The notes under the pieces: generated by a model
The model's input: only the letters and a program-made list of their open reading frames with translations
Told to the model about the DNA's origin: nothing
Database searches by the model: none
Assembly: GCF_020783655.1 (NCBI RefSeq)
Contig: NZ_JAJGQH010000010.1
Span: 62,001 to 126,000, forward strand
Length of the DNA stretch: 64,000 nt
From: Xanthomonas melonis
GTDB taxonomy: Bacteria; Pseudomonadota; Gammaproteobacteria; Xanthomonadales; Xanthomonadaceae
Direction: 5' to 3'
Shown here: positions 35,189 through 48,865 of the stretch, piece by piece
How positions within the stretch are numbered: the first letter of the stretch is position 1
Layout: each line of letters starts with the position of its first letter
Program-made: the position numbers and the translations under genes

Positions 35189-35589
35189 TCAGCTACTGGC
35201 GGCCCGCACGGCGTCGGGAAGCGCGGCGCTCTTGCCGGTCTGCGTATCGATCCATACCACCACCACGTTGCCGTCCGAATACAGCTTGCTGTCGTCCTTC
35301 TGGTCGAAGATGCGGTGGCCGATGGTCACGCTGCTGGTGCCCAGGCGTTCGACGAACAGCTCTACGGTGATGTCGTTGGGCCAGATCAACGGCTGCTTGT
35401 AGTTGACGTTGGTGGCGGCGACCACCGGCGCGATGCGATCGGTCATCGCCACGCCCTGCACGCCGAGCATCCAGCGCACGCGCGCTTCCTCCAGGTAGGA
35501 GATGTACTTGGCATTGTTGACATGCCCCATGCTGTCCATGTCGCGCCAGCGCACGCTGATCGGGATGCGTGCCAGGACCTTGTGTTCGC

Positions 35590-35593
<4 letters not shown>
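35189..35593 (-). CDS. Acyl-CoA thioesterase, YbgC/FadM-like (4HBT)
   Basis: Single-hotdog thioesterase of 134 residues. The active-site segment [20 protein letters not shown] carries the catalytic aspartate of the 4-hydroxybenzoyl-CoA thioesterase family, and [20 protein letters not shown] and [11 protein letters not shown] follow the fold. Its ATG overlaps the uvrA stop by four bases (ATGA), so it is translated from the uvrA message. A terminator follows. The acyl substrate is unknown; coupling to a DNA repair gene has no evident metabolic logic. Confidence 0.92.
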
Positions 35594-38559
<2,966 letters not shown>

Positions 38560-38852
38560 GGGGGATCCGATGTCGGGCCGGCGAACCGGCGGTGGTGCGA
38601 GCGTGCTCAGCAGGAATGAGTGGCAGTCGATCAGCCTACCCGCCGACCTAGGTGAGGGCAATTGCCCCAGATGCCAGTCTGCCGGGGCCGTTGTGGCGGC
38701 CGGATGATGCGTTCCACCGGCCCATTGCGGGGGTGGTTGTGGCCGATCTGCCTGCGACTTGACCCGAAACCAGCCTGGCAAGTACAATTCCGCTCCTGTC
38801 TGCCCCAAGGGCAAGTCAGGCGACCATAATAACTACAGAGGAACACCTGGTC

Positions 38853-39173
38853 ATGTATGCAGTTCTGGTAACCGGCGGTAAGCAATACCGCGTCGCGCAG
38901 GGCGAAACGCTCCGCGTGGAAAAGCTCGAAGTCGAAGCCGGCAACGAGATCAAGTTCGACACCATCCTGATGCTGGGCGACAGCGACGGCATCAAGCTGG
39001 GCGATGCGCTGAAGGGCGCCTCGGTCACCGCCAAGGTCGTGGCCCACGGCCGCGCCGACAAGGTGCGCATCATCAAGTTCCGTCGCCGCAAGCACCACAT
39101 GAAGCGTCAGGGACATCGTCAGCACTACACCGAAATCGAGATCACCGGCATCGCCGGTGGCGACAAGAAGTAA
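38853..39173 (+). CDS. rplU: 50S ribosomal protein L21
   Basis: L21 of the large ribosomal subunit, 106 residues, from [20 protein letters not shown] to the RNA-binding stretch [27 protein letters not shown] precedes the ATG. It forms the usual operon with rpmA, 12 bases downstream. Confidence 0.98.
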
Positions 39174-39185
39174 GGAGAACCAGTC

Positions 39186-39446
39186 ATGGCACATAAAAAG
39201 GGCGTAGGTTCCTCGCGCAACGGTCGCGATTCCAACCCGAAGTACCTCGGCGTGAAGATGTTTGGCGGCCAGGTCATCGAGGCTGGCAACATCATCGTGC
39301 GTCAGCGCGGTACCCAGTTCCATCCGGGCGCCGGCGTCGGCCTGGGTCGTGACCACACGCTGTTCGCGCTGGTCGACGGCAAGGTGGAGTTCTCCACCAA
39401 GGGCCCGAAGAAGCGTCGTACCGTCAGCGTGGTTGCCGAGGCGTAA
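39186..39446 (+). CDS. rpmA: 50S ribosomal protein L27
   Basis: L27, 86 residues, starting [20 protein letters not shown]. There is no N-terminal cleaved extension of the Firmicutes kind. AAGGAG precedes the ATG. A terminator lies 57 bases beyond the stop. Confidence 0.98.
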   Translation: MAHKKGVGSSRNGRDSNPKYLGVKMFGGQVIEAGNIIVRQRGTQFHPGAGVGLGRDHTLFALVDGKVEFSTKGPKKRRTVSVVAEA

Positions 39447-40724
<1,278 letters not shown>

Positions 40725-40742
40725 GTGCCGCAGCGGGCGCAC

Positions 40743-40770
40743 AAAAAACCCGGCCAAGGCCGGGTTTTTC
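40743..40770. terminator. Bidirectional terminator between obg and rpsT
   Basis: CCCGGCC (40749-40755) and GGCCGGG (40758-40764) form a stem flanked by six A residues on the left and five T residues on the right. It can therefore stop transcription from both convergent genes. Confidence 0.93.
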
Positions 40771-40815
40771 TGTATTGCCGGAAGCCAGGCTGCCGGCGTT
40801 GACGCGGTTGATCGC

Positions 40816-41085
40816 TTACGCGGCCTTGATGGCCTTGATGCGTGCGGTCAGGCGGCTCTTGTGACGTGCAGCCTTGTTCTTGTGGATCAGGCCGCGGGCG
40901 CTGAAACGGTCGAGAATGGGCTGGGCGACGGCAAAGGCGGCTTCGGCGCCTGCAGCATCGTTGGCGTCAAGGGCCTTGATCACCTTCTTGACGGCGGTGC
41001 GCAGCATCGAGCGCTGGCCGGTGTTGCGCTCATTGCGCACAACGGTCTGCTTGGCGCGCTTCTTGGCGGACTTGATATTGGCCAC
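40816..41085 (-). CDS. rpsT: 30S ribosomal protein S20
   Basis: S20, 89 residues, basic helical protein ([20 protein letters not shown]) binding 16S rRNA. The start is a GTG at 41085, preceded by AGGAA. It is divergent from murJ and convergent with obg. Confidence 0.97.
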
Positions 41086-41186
41086 GGTGGTGGGTTCCTG
41101 AAAAATCGGTATGGTGGAAAAAGCAAGCGCGAAAGTATGATGGACCCAATTATGTACGTCAAGTCAGTTGTCAAGAGGGATCGCCC

Positions 41187-42806
41187 ATGAGCACACCCCG
41201 CATGTTGAGGGGCCTGCTCTCGTTCAGCAGTATGACCATGGTCTCGCGGGTGTTGGGATTGGTGCGCGACCAGGTGGTGACCACCACCTTCGGCAGCAAT
41301 GCGGTGACCGATGCGTTCTGGGTGGCTTTCCGGGTCCCCAATTTCCTGCGCCGGCTGTTCGCCGAAGGCTCCTTTGCCACCGCCTTCGTGCCAGTGTTCA
41401 CCGAGGTCAAGGAGACCCGGCCGCATGCCGAGCTGCGCGAGCTGATGGCGCGCGTGGCCGGCACTCTCGGCGGCGTGCTGCTGGTGGTCACTGCGCTAGC
41501 GCTGATCTTCGCCCCGCAGCTGGCCACGCTGTTCTCCAGCGGAGTGGATACCGATCCGGCCAAGCATGGCCTGCTGGTGGATCTGTTTCGCCTGACGTTC
41601 CCATTCCTGCTGTTCGTTTCGCTGACCGCGTTGGCGGGCGGGGCGCTGAACAGTTTCCAGAAATTCGCCATGCCGGCGCTGACTCCGGTGATCCTCAACC
41701 TGTGCATGATCGCCGGGGCCGTGTGGCTGGCGCCGCGGCTGGGTGGTACGCCGGAGAAGCAGATCCTCGCGCTGGGCTGGGCGGTGCTGGCGGCGGGCAT
41801 GCTGCAGTTGCTGTTCCAGCTGCCTTCGCTGAAAGGCATCGATCTGTTGACCCTGCCGCGCTGGGGCTGGCGACATCCGGGGGTGCGCAAGGTGCTGACC
41901 CTGATGGTGCCGACCCTGTTCGGCTCCTCGGTGGCGCAGATCAACCTGCTGCTGGACACCGTCATCGCCGCCAAGCTGACCGACGGCTCGCAGTCGTGGT
42001 TGTCGCTGGCCGACCGATTCCTTGAATTGCCGTTGGGCGTCTTCGGCGTGGCGCTGGGCACGGTGATCCTGCCGGCGCTGGCGCGCCATCACGTCAAGAC
42101 CGACCGCGCCGCGTTTTCCAGCGCGCTGGACTGGGGCTTCCGGACCACCTTGCTGATTGCAGTGCCGGCGATGCTGGGTTTGTTGTTGCTGGCCGAGCCG
42201 CTGGTGGCAACCTTGTTCCAGTATCACAAGTTCACCGCCTTCGACACCCGCATGACGGCGTTGTCGGTGTACGGGCTGAGCTTCGGCCTGCCGGCGTACG
42301 CCATGCTCAAGGTGGTGCTGCCGGCGTTTTATGCGCGCCAGGACACCCGCACCCCGGTGCGTGCCGGTGTGGTCGCGTTGGTGGCCAATATGGTGTTCAA
42401 CTTCGCCTTCCTGGCAGTGCTGTACCAGCTCATGGTGCCGCCCGAGCTCAAGGCGCAGGGCGTGATGCAGGCGCTGGGCAAGCAGCCGGGGCTGCATCTG
42501 GCGCTGGGTATCGCCAGTGCGCTGTCGAGTTATCTCAACCTGGGGCTGCTGTGGTATTGGCTGGGCAGGTCCGGCGTCTATCAGCGCCGGCCGGGTTGGG
42601 GGGGCTATGCGACGCGTCTGCTGCTGGCGTGTGCGGCGATGGTGGCGGTGCTGTTGGGTCTGCTGTGGTGGCTGCCGTCCTTCACCACGATGGACAAGTG
42701 GCAACGGATCGGCTGGCTGGCGGTGCTGGTCGGCAGTGGCGGCCTGACCTACCTGGCAGCGCAGCTGGCGCTGGGCTTGCGGCCGCGCCACTTGCGCGAG
42801 AGCTGA
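41187..42806 (+). CDS. murJ: Lipid II flippase MurJ
   Basis: Essential inner-membrane flippase for the peptidoglycan precursor lipid II, 539 residues and 14 predicted helices. The start of the family signature is SFSSMTMVSRVLGLVRDQVV, followed by AFWVAFRVPNFLRRLFAEGS and AFVPVFTEVKE; the arginines here line the central cavity. AAGAGGGA precedes the ATG. In Xanthomonas murJ is commonly followed by ribF, as here, although a 203-base gap separates them. Confidence 0.97.
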   Translation: MSTPRMLRGLLSFSSMTMVSRVLGLVRDQVVTTTFGSNAVTDAFWVAFRVPNFLRRLFAEGSFATAFVPVFTEVKETRPHAELRELMARVAGTLGGVLLVVTALALIFAPQLATLFSSGVDTDPAKHGLLVDLFRLTFPFLLFVSLTALAGGALNSFQKFAMPALTPVILNLCMIAGAVWLAPRLGGTPEKQILALGWAVLAAGMLQLLFQLPSLKGIDLLTLPRWGWRHPGVRKVLTLMVPTLFGSSVAQINLLLDTVIAAKLTDGSQSWLSLADRFLELPLGVFGVALGTVILPALARHHVKTDRAAFSSALDWGFRTTLLIAVPAMLGLLLLAEPLVATLFQYHKFTAFDTRMTALSVYGLSFGLPAYAMLKVVLPAFYARQDTRTPVRAGVVALVANMVFNFAFLAVLYQLMVPPELKAQGVMQALGKQPGLHLALGIASALSSYLNLGLLWYWLGRSGVYQRRPGWGGYATRLLLACAAMVAVLLGLLWWLPSFTTMDKWQRIGWLAVLVGSGGLTYLAAQLALGLRPRHLRES

Positions 42807-42827
42807 GCCTGGAGTCGACTCTCTTCC

Positions 42828-42848
42828 CCCGCGTGCGGGGGAAGGTGC
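42828..42848. repeat. Hairpin repeat after murJ
   Basis: CTTCCCCCGCGTGCGGGGGAAG, a stem of about nine base pairs, resembles the unit of the array after ileS (CTCCCGCAAGCGGGAG) and has the same trailing context (GGTGCCCGAAGCG). No T-tract follows; it is probably a dispersed intergenic palindrome. Confidence 0.55.
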
Positions 42849-43009
42849 CCGAAGCGCGGATGGGGGCCGCATCGCGCCGGCGGCAGGCGTAGTGTCGCTG
42901 AGCGCTTGCGTGATCGGTGCGGGCCGTGCGGGTTGACAGGCACGGCTATACTCACGGGTTACGCATCAACGAGGACCGGCCGCAGGCCGGCATCTGTTTG
43001 GATCGAGGA

Positions 43010-44080
43010 ATGAGCAGGCTGTTTAGAGACGTCGAGGGCGGGACGCTGTTCCCGCACGGAAGCGTGGTCTGCATCGGCGCCTTCGATGGCCTGCACCTGG
43101 GGCATCGGGCATTGGTGCAGCACGCGGTTGCGCGCGCGCGCGCGCTCGGCGTGCCTGCGGTGGCGGTGAGCTTCGAGCCGTTGCCACGCGAGTTCTTCGC
43201 TCCGGCTGCACCGCCGCCGCGGCTGACCCTGGCGCGCGCCAAGATCGAAGGATTGCTCGGCTTCGGTGCCGACAGCGTGGGCCTGATCCGCTTCGACGGC
43301 CGCCTGTCGGCGATGAGCGCCGAGGACTTCGTGCGCCTGGCGCTGGTGCGCCGGCTCTGCGCCCGCGAGGTGTGGATCGGCCCGGAGTTCCGCTTCGGTC
43401 ATCGCCGTGGTGGCGACATCGCCTTGCTGCGCGCCCTGGGGGATCAGCATGGATTTGCGGCCGGCGAGATCGCGTCGGTGCATCTGCACGGCGAGCGCAT
43501 CTCCGCCACGCGCATCCGTCAATTGCTGGTGGCGGGCGAGTTTGCGCATGCCGCCGACCTGCTCGGCCGCCCGTACGCCATCGGGGGGCGGGTGGTGCGC
43601 GGCAAGCAGCTGGGGCGCACGCTGGGGTATCCCACCGCCAATCTGCGGTTTTCGCGCACCCCGGCGCTGTCGGGCATCTACGCGACCTGGGTGCATGGCG
43701 TGGCCGCGCAGCCGTGGCCATCGGTCTCCAGTTTCGGCACGCGGCCGACCGTGGCCGGCGTCGAGCCGCTGCTGGAGGCGCACCTGTTCGATTTCCAGGG
43801 CGATCTGTATGGCCGGCACCTGCAGGTCGAATTCGTCGCCAAGCTGCGCGACGAGGAAAAGTTCGATGGCCTGGAGTCGCTGACCGTGCAGATGCACCGC
43901 GACGCCGAACAGGCGCGTGCGGTGCTGGCAGCAACGGCGAGTCCTTCGCAACAGCCGGCCTATGATGCGAGTCCTTCGCAAGAGCCCGCACGTCCATGTG
44001 CGGACGATAGACATGCGAGTCCCTCGCAAGAGCCCGCACATCCATGTGCGGACTTTTTAAGAAATCCAGCGCAACGGTAG
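43010..44080 (+). CDS. ribF: Bifunctional riboflavin kinase/FAD synthetase
   Basis: RibF phosphorylates riboflavin to FMN and adenylates FMN to FAD. The N-terminal FAD synthetase half has VVCIGAFDGLHLGHRALVQH (HxGH nucleotidyl-transferase motif) and VHLHGERISATRIRQLL. The C-terminal kinase half has RTLGYPTANLRF and the PTANL loop. The chosen ATG 43010 yields MSRLFRDVEGG, the usual short leader; GAGGA lies immediately before it, closer than ideal. The protein has 356 residues. The last ~45 residues (ASPSQEPARPCADD-type repeats) come from repeated DNA and are not part of the enzyme fold. It ends six bases before ileS. Confidence 0.95.
   Translation: MSRLFRDVEGGTLFPHGSVVCIGAFDGLHLGHRALVQHAVARARALGVPAVAVSFEPLPREFFAPAAPPPRLTLARAKIEGLLGFGADSVGLIRFDGRLSAMSAEDFVRLALVRRLCAREVWIGPEFRFGHRRGGDIALLRALGDQHGFAAGEIASVHLHGERISATRIRQLLVAGEFAHAADLLGRPYAIGGRVVRGKQLGRTLGYPTANLRFSRTPALSGIYATWVHGVAAQPWPSVSSFGTRPTVAGVEPLLEAHLFDFQGDLYGRHLQVEFVAKLRDEEKFDGLESLTVQMHRDAEQARAVLAATASPSQQPAYDASPSQEPARPCADDRHASPSQEPAHPCADFLRNPAQR
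43937..44058 (+). repeat. Palindromic repeats in the 3' end of ribF, with a terminator-like hairpin
   Basis: Three units begin with GCGAGTCCYTCGCAA at 43937, 43967 and 44015. Units 2 and 3 continue into a palindrome, CCGCACGTCCATGTGCGG (43986-44003) and CCGCACATCCATGTGCGG (44034-44051). The last has an 8-bp stem and is followed by five T residues (44054-44058), the shape of an intrinsic terminator inside the coding frame. The CATCCATG core and the following GGAC match the gcvP insertion. Confidence 0.8.
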
Positions 44081-44086
44081 ATTCCT

Positions 44087-46918
44087 GTGACCCAAGACTA
44101 CAAAGCCACTCTTCATCTGCCTGCCACGGAATTCCCGATGCGCGGCGACCTGCCCAAGCGCGAGCCGGCGATGCTGGAGCGCTGGGAGCGCGAGGGGCTG
44201 TACGCGCAACTGCGCGCCAATGCGGCAGGGCGCCCGCTGTTCGTGCTGCACGACGGCCCGCCGTATGCCAATGGCCAGATCCATCTCGGCCATGCGGTCA
44301 ACAAGATCCTCAAGGACATCATCGTCAAGTCGAAGTATCTGGCTGGCTTCGATGCGCCGTATATCCCCGGTTGGGACTGCCATGGCCTGCCGATCGAGAT
44401 CGCCATCGAGAAGAAGTACGGCAAGGTCGGCGTCAAGCTGGATGCGGCCGAATTTCGGCAGAAGTGCCGCGAATACGCGACCGAGCAGATCGATCTGCAG
44501 CGGCGCGATTTCAAGCGGCTGGGCGTGATCGGCGATTGGGACAACCCGTACAAGACGCTGGATTTCCGCTTCGAAGCCAACGAGATCCGCGCGCTGGCGA
44601 AGATCGTCGACAACGGCCACCTCACCCGTGGCGTGAAGCCGGTGCACTGGTGCTTCGACTGCGGTTCGGCGCTGGCCGAGGCCGAGATCGAATACGCCGA
44701 CAAGGTGTCGCCGACGGTGGATATCGCCTATCCGGTGCGTGACCCGGCGGCTGTGGCTGCCGCATTCGGCGCGAGCCTGCCGGCGGGCGTGGGTGTGGCG
44801 GTGCCGATCTGGACCACCACGCCATGGACGCTGCCGGCCTCGCTGGCGGTGAGCCTGGGCGCGGACCTGGATTATGTGCTGGTCGAGGGCCCGGCCGACC
44901 GCGGCCAGCCGCGCTGGCTGGTGGTGGCCGAGGCCCTGGCGGCCAAGGCGCTGGCCCGCTACGGCGTGGACGAGGTCGTGGTGCATGGCCATGCCAAGGG
45001 TACGGCGCTGGAGCAGATGCTGCTGGAGCACCCGTTCTATGCCGAGCGCGAGATCCCGCTGCTGCTGGGCGATCATGTGTCGGCCGAGGACGGTACCGGC
45101 GCCGTGCACACCGCCCCTGGCCATGGCCAGGAGGACTACCAGGTCTCCAAGCACTACGGGCTGCTGGAGCGCTATGGCGCCGCGCAGATCAACCCGGTGG
45201 ACGGGCGCGGCGTGTACCTGCCGTCGACGCCGCCGCTGGGCGACACCGTGCTGGCCGGGCTGCATATCTGGAAGGCCAACGACATCATCATCGAGGCGCT
45301 GCGCGATACCGGCGTGCTGCTGGCGGCCAGCAAGATGGAGCACAGCTACCCGCACTGCTGGCGGCACAAGACGCCGATCGCGTTCCGTGCCACACCGCAG
45401 TGGTTCTTCTCGATGGAAAAAGCCGGATTGCGTGCCGATGCGCTCAAGGCCATCGAAGGCGTGACGTGGTACCCGTCCTGGGGCCAGGCGCGCATCGCCG
45501 GCATGGTGGAGGGCCGTCCGGACTGGACCATTTCGCGTCAGCGCACTTGGGGTGTGCCGATTGCGCTGTTCGTGCACCGCGAAACCGGCGAGCCGCATCC
45601 GCGCAGTACCGAGTTGCTGCGCCAGGTGGCCGACCGCGTGGAGCAGGGCGGCGTCGATGTCTGGTACACGCTGGATGCGGCCGAGCTACTCGGCGACGAG
45701 GCCGCCGACTACGACAAGATCACCGACATCCTGGACGTGTGGTTCGATTCGGGCGTGACGCACGAAGCGGTGCTGGTGGACCGCGGCCTGCCCAAGCCGG
45801 CCGACCTGTACCTGGAAGGCTCGGATCAGCATCGCGGCTGGTTCCAGTCGTCGCTGTTGACCGGTGTGGCGATGGACAAGGCGGCGCCGTACAGGCAATG
45901 CCTCACCCATGGGTTCACCGTGGACGAGCACGGTCGCAAGATGTCCAAGTCCCTGGGCAACGGGATCGAGCCGCAGGACATCATGAAGACCCTGGGCGCG
46001 GACATCCTGCGCCTGTGGATCGCTTCGGCCGACTACAGCAACGAGATGTCGCTGTCGCAGGAGATCCTCAAACGTAATGCCGACGCCTACCGCCGCCTGC
46101 GCAACACGGCGCGCTTCCTGCTCGGCAACCTGCATGGTTTCGATCCACGGCAGCATCTGGTGGCGCTGGACGAGATGGTGCTGCTAGATCGCTGGATTGT
46201 GCATCGCGCGCACGAGCTGCAGGAAAAGATCGTGGCCGCCTATGCGCGCTACGATTTCGCCGAAATCGTGCAGGCGCTGCTGAACTTCTGCAGCGTGGAC
46301 CTGGGCTCGTTGTACCTGGACGTCACCAAGGACCGTCTGTACACGATGGCCGAGGATTCGCGCGGCCGCCGTTCGGCGCAGAGCGCGATGTACCACGTGG
46401 CCGAGGCGTTCGTACGCTGGATCGCGCCGGTGCTGAGCTTCACCGCCGACGAGTTGTGGACCTATCTGCCGGGAGAGCATGTCGGCAACGTCCTGTTCGC
46501 CACCTGGTACGACGGCCTGGCGCCGTTGCCGGCCGATGCCGCATTGACCAGTGCCGATGTCGACAAGCTGCTGACGCTGCGCGAGCAGGTGGCCAAGGTG
46601 CTGGAACCGATGCGTGCCAATGGCGCCATCGGTGCGGCCCTGGAAGCGGAAATCACTGTGGCGGCCGATGCGCAGACCGCTGCGCGCTGGCAGCCGTTGA
46701 GCCAGGAGCTACGCTTCCTGTTCATCAGCGGCGACGTCACCGTGACCGCGGCCAGCACCGACGACATCTTCGTCAGCGCGCAGCCGACCACCAAGCCCAA
46801 GTGCGTACGCTGCTGGCACCACCAGGCCAGCGTGGGCAGCGACCCGCGGCATCCGGAGCTGTGCGGTCGCTGTGTCAGCAATATCGAGGGCCCAGGCGAG
46901 CAGCGTCGCTGGTTCTAG
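44087..46918 (+). CDS. ileS: Isoleucyl-tRNA synthetase
   Basis: Class I aminoacyl-tRNA synthetase of 943 residues that charges tRNA-Ile and edits valine. The HIGH motif is HLGH at 66-69 ([17 protein letters not shown]), the editing domain contains [15 protein letters not shown] and [16 protein letters not shown], and KMSKS is at 618-622. A C-terminal zinc finger (CVRCWHH and CGRCVSNI) completes the bacterial type. The start is GTG 44087, six bases after ribF, so the two form an operon. A 15-base direct repeat spans the stop codon. Confidence 0.98.
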   Translation: MTQDYKATLHLPATEFPMRGDLPKREPAMLERWEREGLYAQLRANAAGRPLFVLHDGPPYANGQIHLGHAVNKILKDIIVKSKYLAGFDAPYIPGWDCHGLPIEIAIEKKYGKVGVKLDAAEFRQKCREYATEQIDLQRRDFKRLGVIGDWDNPYKTLDFRFEANEIRALAKIVDNGHLTRGVKPVHWCFDCGSALAEAEIEYADKVSPTVDIAYPVRDPAAVAAAFGASLPAGVGVAVPIWTTTPWTLPASLAVSLGADLDYVLVEGPADRGQPRWLVVAEALAAKALARYGVDEVVVHGHAKGTALEQMLLEHPFYAEREIPLLLGDHVSAEDGTGAVHTAPGHGQEDYQVSKHYGLLERYGAAQINPVDGRGVYLPSTPPLGDTVLAGLHIWKANDIIIEALRDTGVLLAASKMEHSYPHCWRHKTPIAFRATPQWFFSMEKAGLRADALKAIEGVTWYPSWGQARIAGMVEGRPDWTISRQRTWGVPIALFVHRETGEPHPRSTELLRQVADRVEQGGVDVWYTLDAAELLGDEAADYDKITDILDVWFDSGVTHEAVLVDRGLPKPADLYLEGSDQHRGWFQSSLLTGVAMDKAAPYRQCLTHGFTVDEHGRKMSKSLGNGIEPQDIMKTLGADILRLWIASADYSNEMSLSQEILKRNADAYRRLRNTARFLLGNLHGFDPRQHLVALDEMVLLDRWIVHRAHELQEKIVAAYARYDFAEIVQALLNFCSVDLGSLYLDVTKDRLYTMAEDSRGRRSAQSAMYHVAEAFVRWIAPVLSFTADELWTYLPGEHVGNVLFATWYDGLAPLPADAALTSADVDKLLTLREQVAKVLEPMRANGAIGAALEAEITVAADAQTAARWQPLSQELRFLFISGDVTVTAASTDDIFVSAQPTTKPKCVRCWHHQASVGSDPRHPELCGRCVSNIEGPGEQRRWF

Positions 46919-46934
46919 TGTCGCTGGTTCTGAT
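46905..46934 (+). repeat. 15-base tandem duplication across the ileS stop codon
   Basis: GTCGCTGGTTCT occurs at 46905-46916 and again at 46920-46931, a direct repeat with 15-base period. The first copy encodes the last residues of IleS and its TAG; the second lies in the trailer. Confidence 0.75.
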
Positions 46935-46943
46935 GTCTGAATT

Positions 46944-47064
46944 CCTTCTCCCGCAAGCGGGAGTCCGCTTCAATATCCTTCTCCCGCAAGCGGGGGCGCT
47001 TCAATACCCTTCTCCCGCAAGCGGGGGCGCTTCAATACCCTTCTCCCGCAAGCGGGAGAAGGGG
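46944..47064 (+). repeat. Four-copy tandem hairpin array between ileS and lspA
   Basis: Four copies of a unit beginning CCTTCTCCCGCAAGCGGG at 46944, 46977, 47008 and 47039, with periods of 33, 31 and 31 bases. Each unit contains a stem (CTCCCGC/GCGGGAG) and the linker GCGCTTCAATA. The last copy ends in AGAAGGGGG. There are no unique spacers. This is a tandem expansion of a dispersed intergenic palindrome rather than a CRISPR. Confidence 0.9.
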
Positions 47065-47173
47065 GCGCGTAGCGCCGGATGAGGGCCATACCGGCGCATC
47101 CACCGCCGCCTGCCGATTTGCCCGTTGGGCAGCTTCTTCCGAACCCGGGAGTCGCAACAGCCAAGGTGATTCC

Positions 47174-47692
47174 ATGACCGCAAGACCCAAACCCTCCGCC
47201 CTGATCTGGCTGCTGCTGTCCGTTGCAGTGGTCGGACTCGATCAGTGGAGCAAGGCCTGGGTGCTGTCCAGCCTGCCTGAATACACGCCCGTGCCGGTCA
47301 TCGACGGGTTCTGGAACTGGTATCGCACCTACAACACCGGCGCGGCCTTCAGTTTCCTGAGTGATGCCGGCGGCTGGCAGCTGTGGTTCTTCATCGCGCT
47401 GGCGGTGGGCATCAGCGGCTTGCTGGCGTTCTGGCTGTCGCGCACCGCGCGCGGGCACTGGCGTAGCGCGCTGCCGTATGCCCTGGTGATCGGCGGGGCG
47501 ATCGGCAACGTGATCGACCGCTTGATGCACGGCCATGTGGTCGACTTCATCCAGTGGTACATCGGCAGCCATACCTGGCCGGCCTTCAACATCGCCGACT
47601 CGGCGATCGTGGGAGGCGCCATCGGGATCGCAGTGTTCGGCCTGTTCGACAAACACGGACATCGGGAATCGGGAATCGGGAATCGAGGCTGA
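47174..47692 (+). CDS. lspA: Lipoprotein signal peptidase (signal peptidase II)
   Basis: Inner-membrane aspartyl protease that cleaves signal peptides of lipidated prolipoproteins. The 172 residues include four predicted helices. Catalytic aspartates lie in [20 protein letters not shown] and [14 protein letters not shown]; the N-terminal LDQWSKAWV motif is also present. The family normally ends near FGLFDKHGH. Here the last ~8 residues (RESGIGNRG) are read from a GGGAATC repeat. ATG 47174 follows the ileS trailer array. Confidence 0.97.
   Translation: MTARPKPSALIWLLLSVAVVGLDQWSKAWVLSSLPEYTPVPVIDGFWNWYRTYNTGAAFSFLSDAGGWQLWFFIALAVGISGLLAFWLSRTARGHWRSALPYALVIGGAIGNVIDRLMHGHVVDFIQWYIGSHTWPAFNIADSAIVGGAIGIAVFGLFDKHGHRESGIGNRG
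47664..47685 (+). repeat. GGGAATC tandem repeat at the lspA 3' end
   Basis: Three perfect copies of GGGAATC in tandem, translated in frame as the C-terminal tail of LspA. Related octamers occur near 27147-27178 and around obg. Confidence 0.8.
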
Positions 47693-47755
47693 AGCCGCTT
47701 GCCGGCGACTGTCATTCCCGCCGATCCCACTTCCCATTGCCGTAGAATGCCTGCC

Positions 47756-48706
47756 ATGGATGTTTTGCTCGCCAACCCCCGCGGCTTCTGCGCCGGTGTC
47801 GACCGCGCGATCGAGATCGTCAAGCGTGCGATCGAGACGCTGGGCGCACCGATCTACGTGCGGCACGAAGTCGTGCACAACCGCTTCGTGGTGGACGATC
47901 TCAAGGAGCGCGGCGCCATCTTCGTCGAGGAGCTGGACGAGGTGCCCGACGGCGCCACCGTCATCTTCAGCGCACATGGCGTCTCGCAGGCGGTGCGCCA
48001 GGAAGCCGAGCGTCGCGGGCTGAAGGTGTTCGACGCTACTTGTCCGCTGGTGACCAAGGTGCATTTCGAGGTGGCACGGCATTGCCGGGCCGGCCGCGAC
48101 GTGGTGCTGATCGGCCATGCCGGCCATCCGGAGGTGGAAGGCACCATGGGCCAATGGAGTCGCGAGCGAGGCGCGGGCAAGATCTACCTGGTGGAAGACA
48201 TCGGGCAGGTCGCCACGCTGCAGATCGATCAGCCGGACAATCTCGCCTATACCACCCAGACCACGCTGTCGGTGGACGACACCATGGGCATCATCGAAGC
48301 CCTGCGGGCCCGGTATCCGGCCATGCAGGGGCCGCGCCATGACGACATCTGCTACGCCACCCAGAACCGCCAGGACGCGGTACGCGATCTGGCGCGGCAG
48401 TGCGACCTGGTGCTGGTGGTCGGTTCGCCCAACAGCTCCAATTCCAACCGGCTGAGCGAACTGGCCCGGCGCGACGGGGTGGAGTCCTACCTGATCGACA
48501 ACGCCAGCGAGATCGACCCGGCCTGGATCGTTGGCAAGCAGCATATCGGCCTGACCGCCGGCGCCTCTGCGCCGCAGGTGCTGGTCGATGGCGTGCTGGC
48601 GCGCTTGCGCGAACTGGGTGCGGCTGGCGTCTCCGAACTGGAAGGCGAGCCGGAATCGATGGTGTTCGCGCTGCCCAAGGAACTGCGGTTGCGGCTGGTG
48701 GGCTGA
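47756..48706 (+). CDS. ispH: 4-hydroxy-3-methylbut-2-enyl diphosphate reductase
   Basis: IspH (LytB), the last enzyme of the MEP isoprenoid pathway, forming IPP and DMAPP with an iron-sulfur cluster. The 316 residues contain [20 protein letters not shown] (first cluster cysteine, C12), [12 protein letters not shown] (second) and [17 protein letters not shown]. Conserved histidines lie in [12 protein letters not shown] and [18 protein letters not shown] 47756 ([12 protein letters not shown]) is the usual start; ATG 47747 would add three residues. Confidence 0.97.
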   Translation: MDVLLANPRGFCAGVDRAIEIVKRAIETLGAPIYVRHEVVHNRFVVDDLKERGAIFVEELDEVPDGATVIFSAHGVSQAVRQEAERRGLKVFDATCPLVTKVHFEVARHCRAGRDVVLIGHAGHPEVEGTMGQWSRERGAGKIYLVEDIGQVATLQIDQPDNLAYTTQTTLSVDDTMGIIEALRARYPAMQGPRHDDICYATQNRQDAVRDLARQCDLVLVVGSPNSSNSNRLSELARRDGVESYLIDNASEIDPAWIVGKQHIGLTAGASAPQVLVDGVLARLRELGAAGVSELEGEPESMVFALPKELRLRLVG

Positions 48707-48789
48707 GGCCGCTGGCAGCGGCCACCGGCCAGTCGCTAGCGGCCGGGCGATTGACCGCAGGCTCGGCACACTTCTACAATTGGCGGCTC

Positions 48790-48865
48790 GCCGGAATAGC
48801 TCAGTTGGTAGAGCGGCGCATTCGTAATGCGTAGGTCGTAGGTTCGATTCCTATTTCCGGCACCA
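48790..48865 (+). tRNA. tRNA-Thr (anticodon CGT)
   Basis: A 76-base cloverleaf. The acceptor stem GCCGGAA pairs with TTCCGGC, followed by discriminator A and an encoded CCA. The D arm is AGCTCAGTTGGTAGAGC. The anticodon stem GCGCA/TGCGT (one G-T pair) encloses loop TTCGTAA, giving anticodon CGT, which reads ACG. The T arm GTAGGTTCGATTCCTAT-type sequence is present. No integrase or element follows. Confidence 0.95.

Noticed and set aside
46944-47064. Possible CRISPR array after ileS
   Set aside because: Units are contiguous with no unique spacers, only four copies, and no cas genes are in the window.
48790-48865. tRNA-Thr as integration site of a mobile element
   Set aside because: No integrase, no direct repeat of the tRNA end and only core genes downstream.
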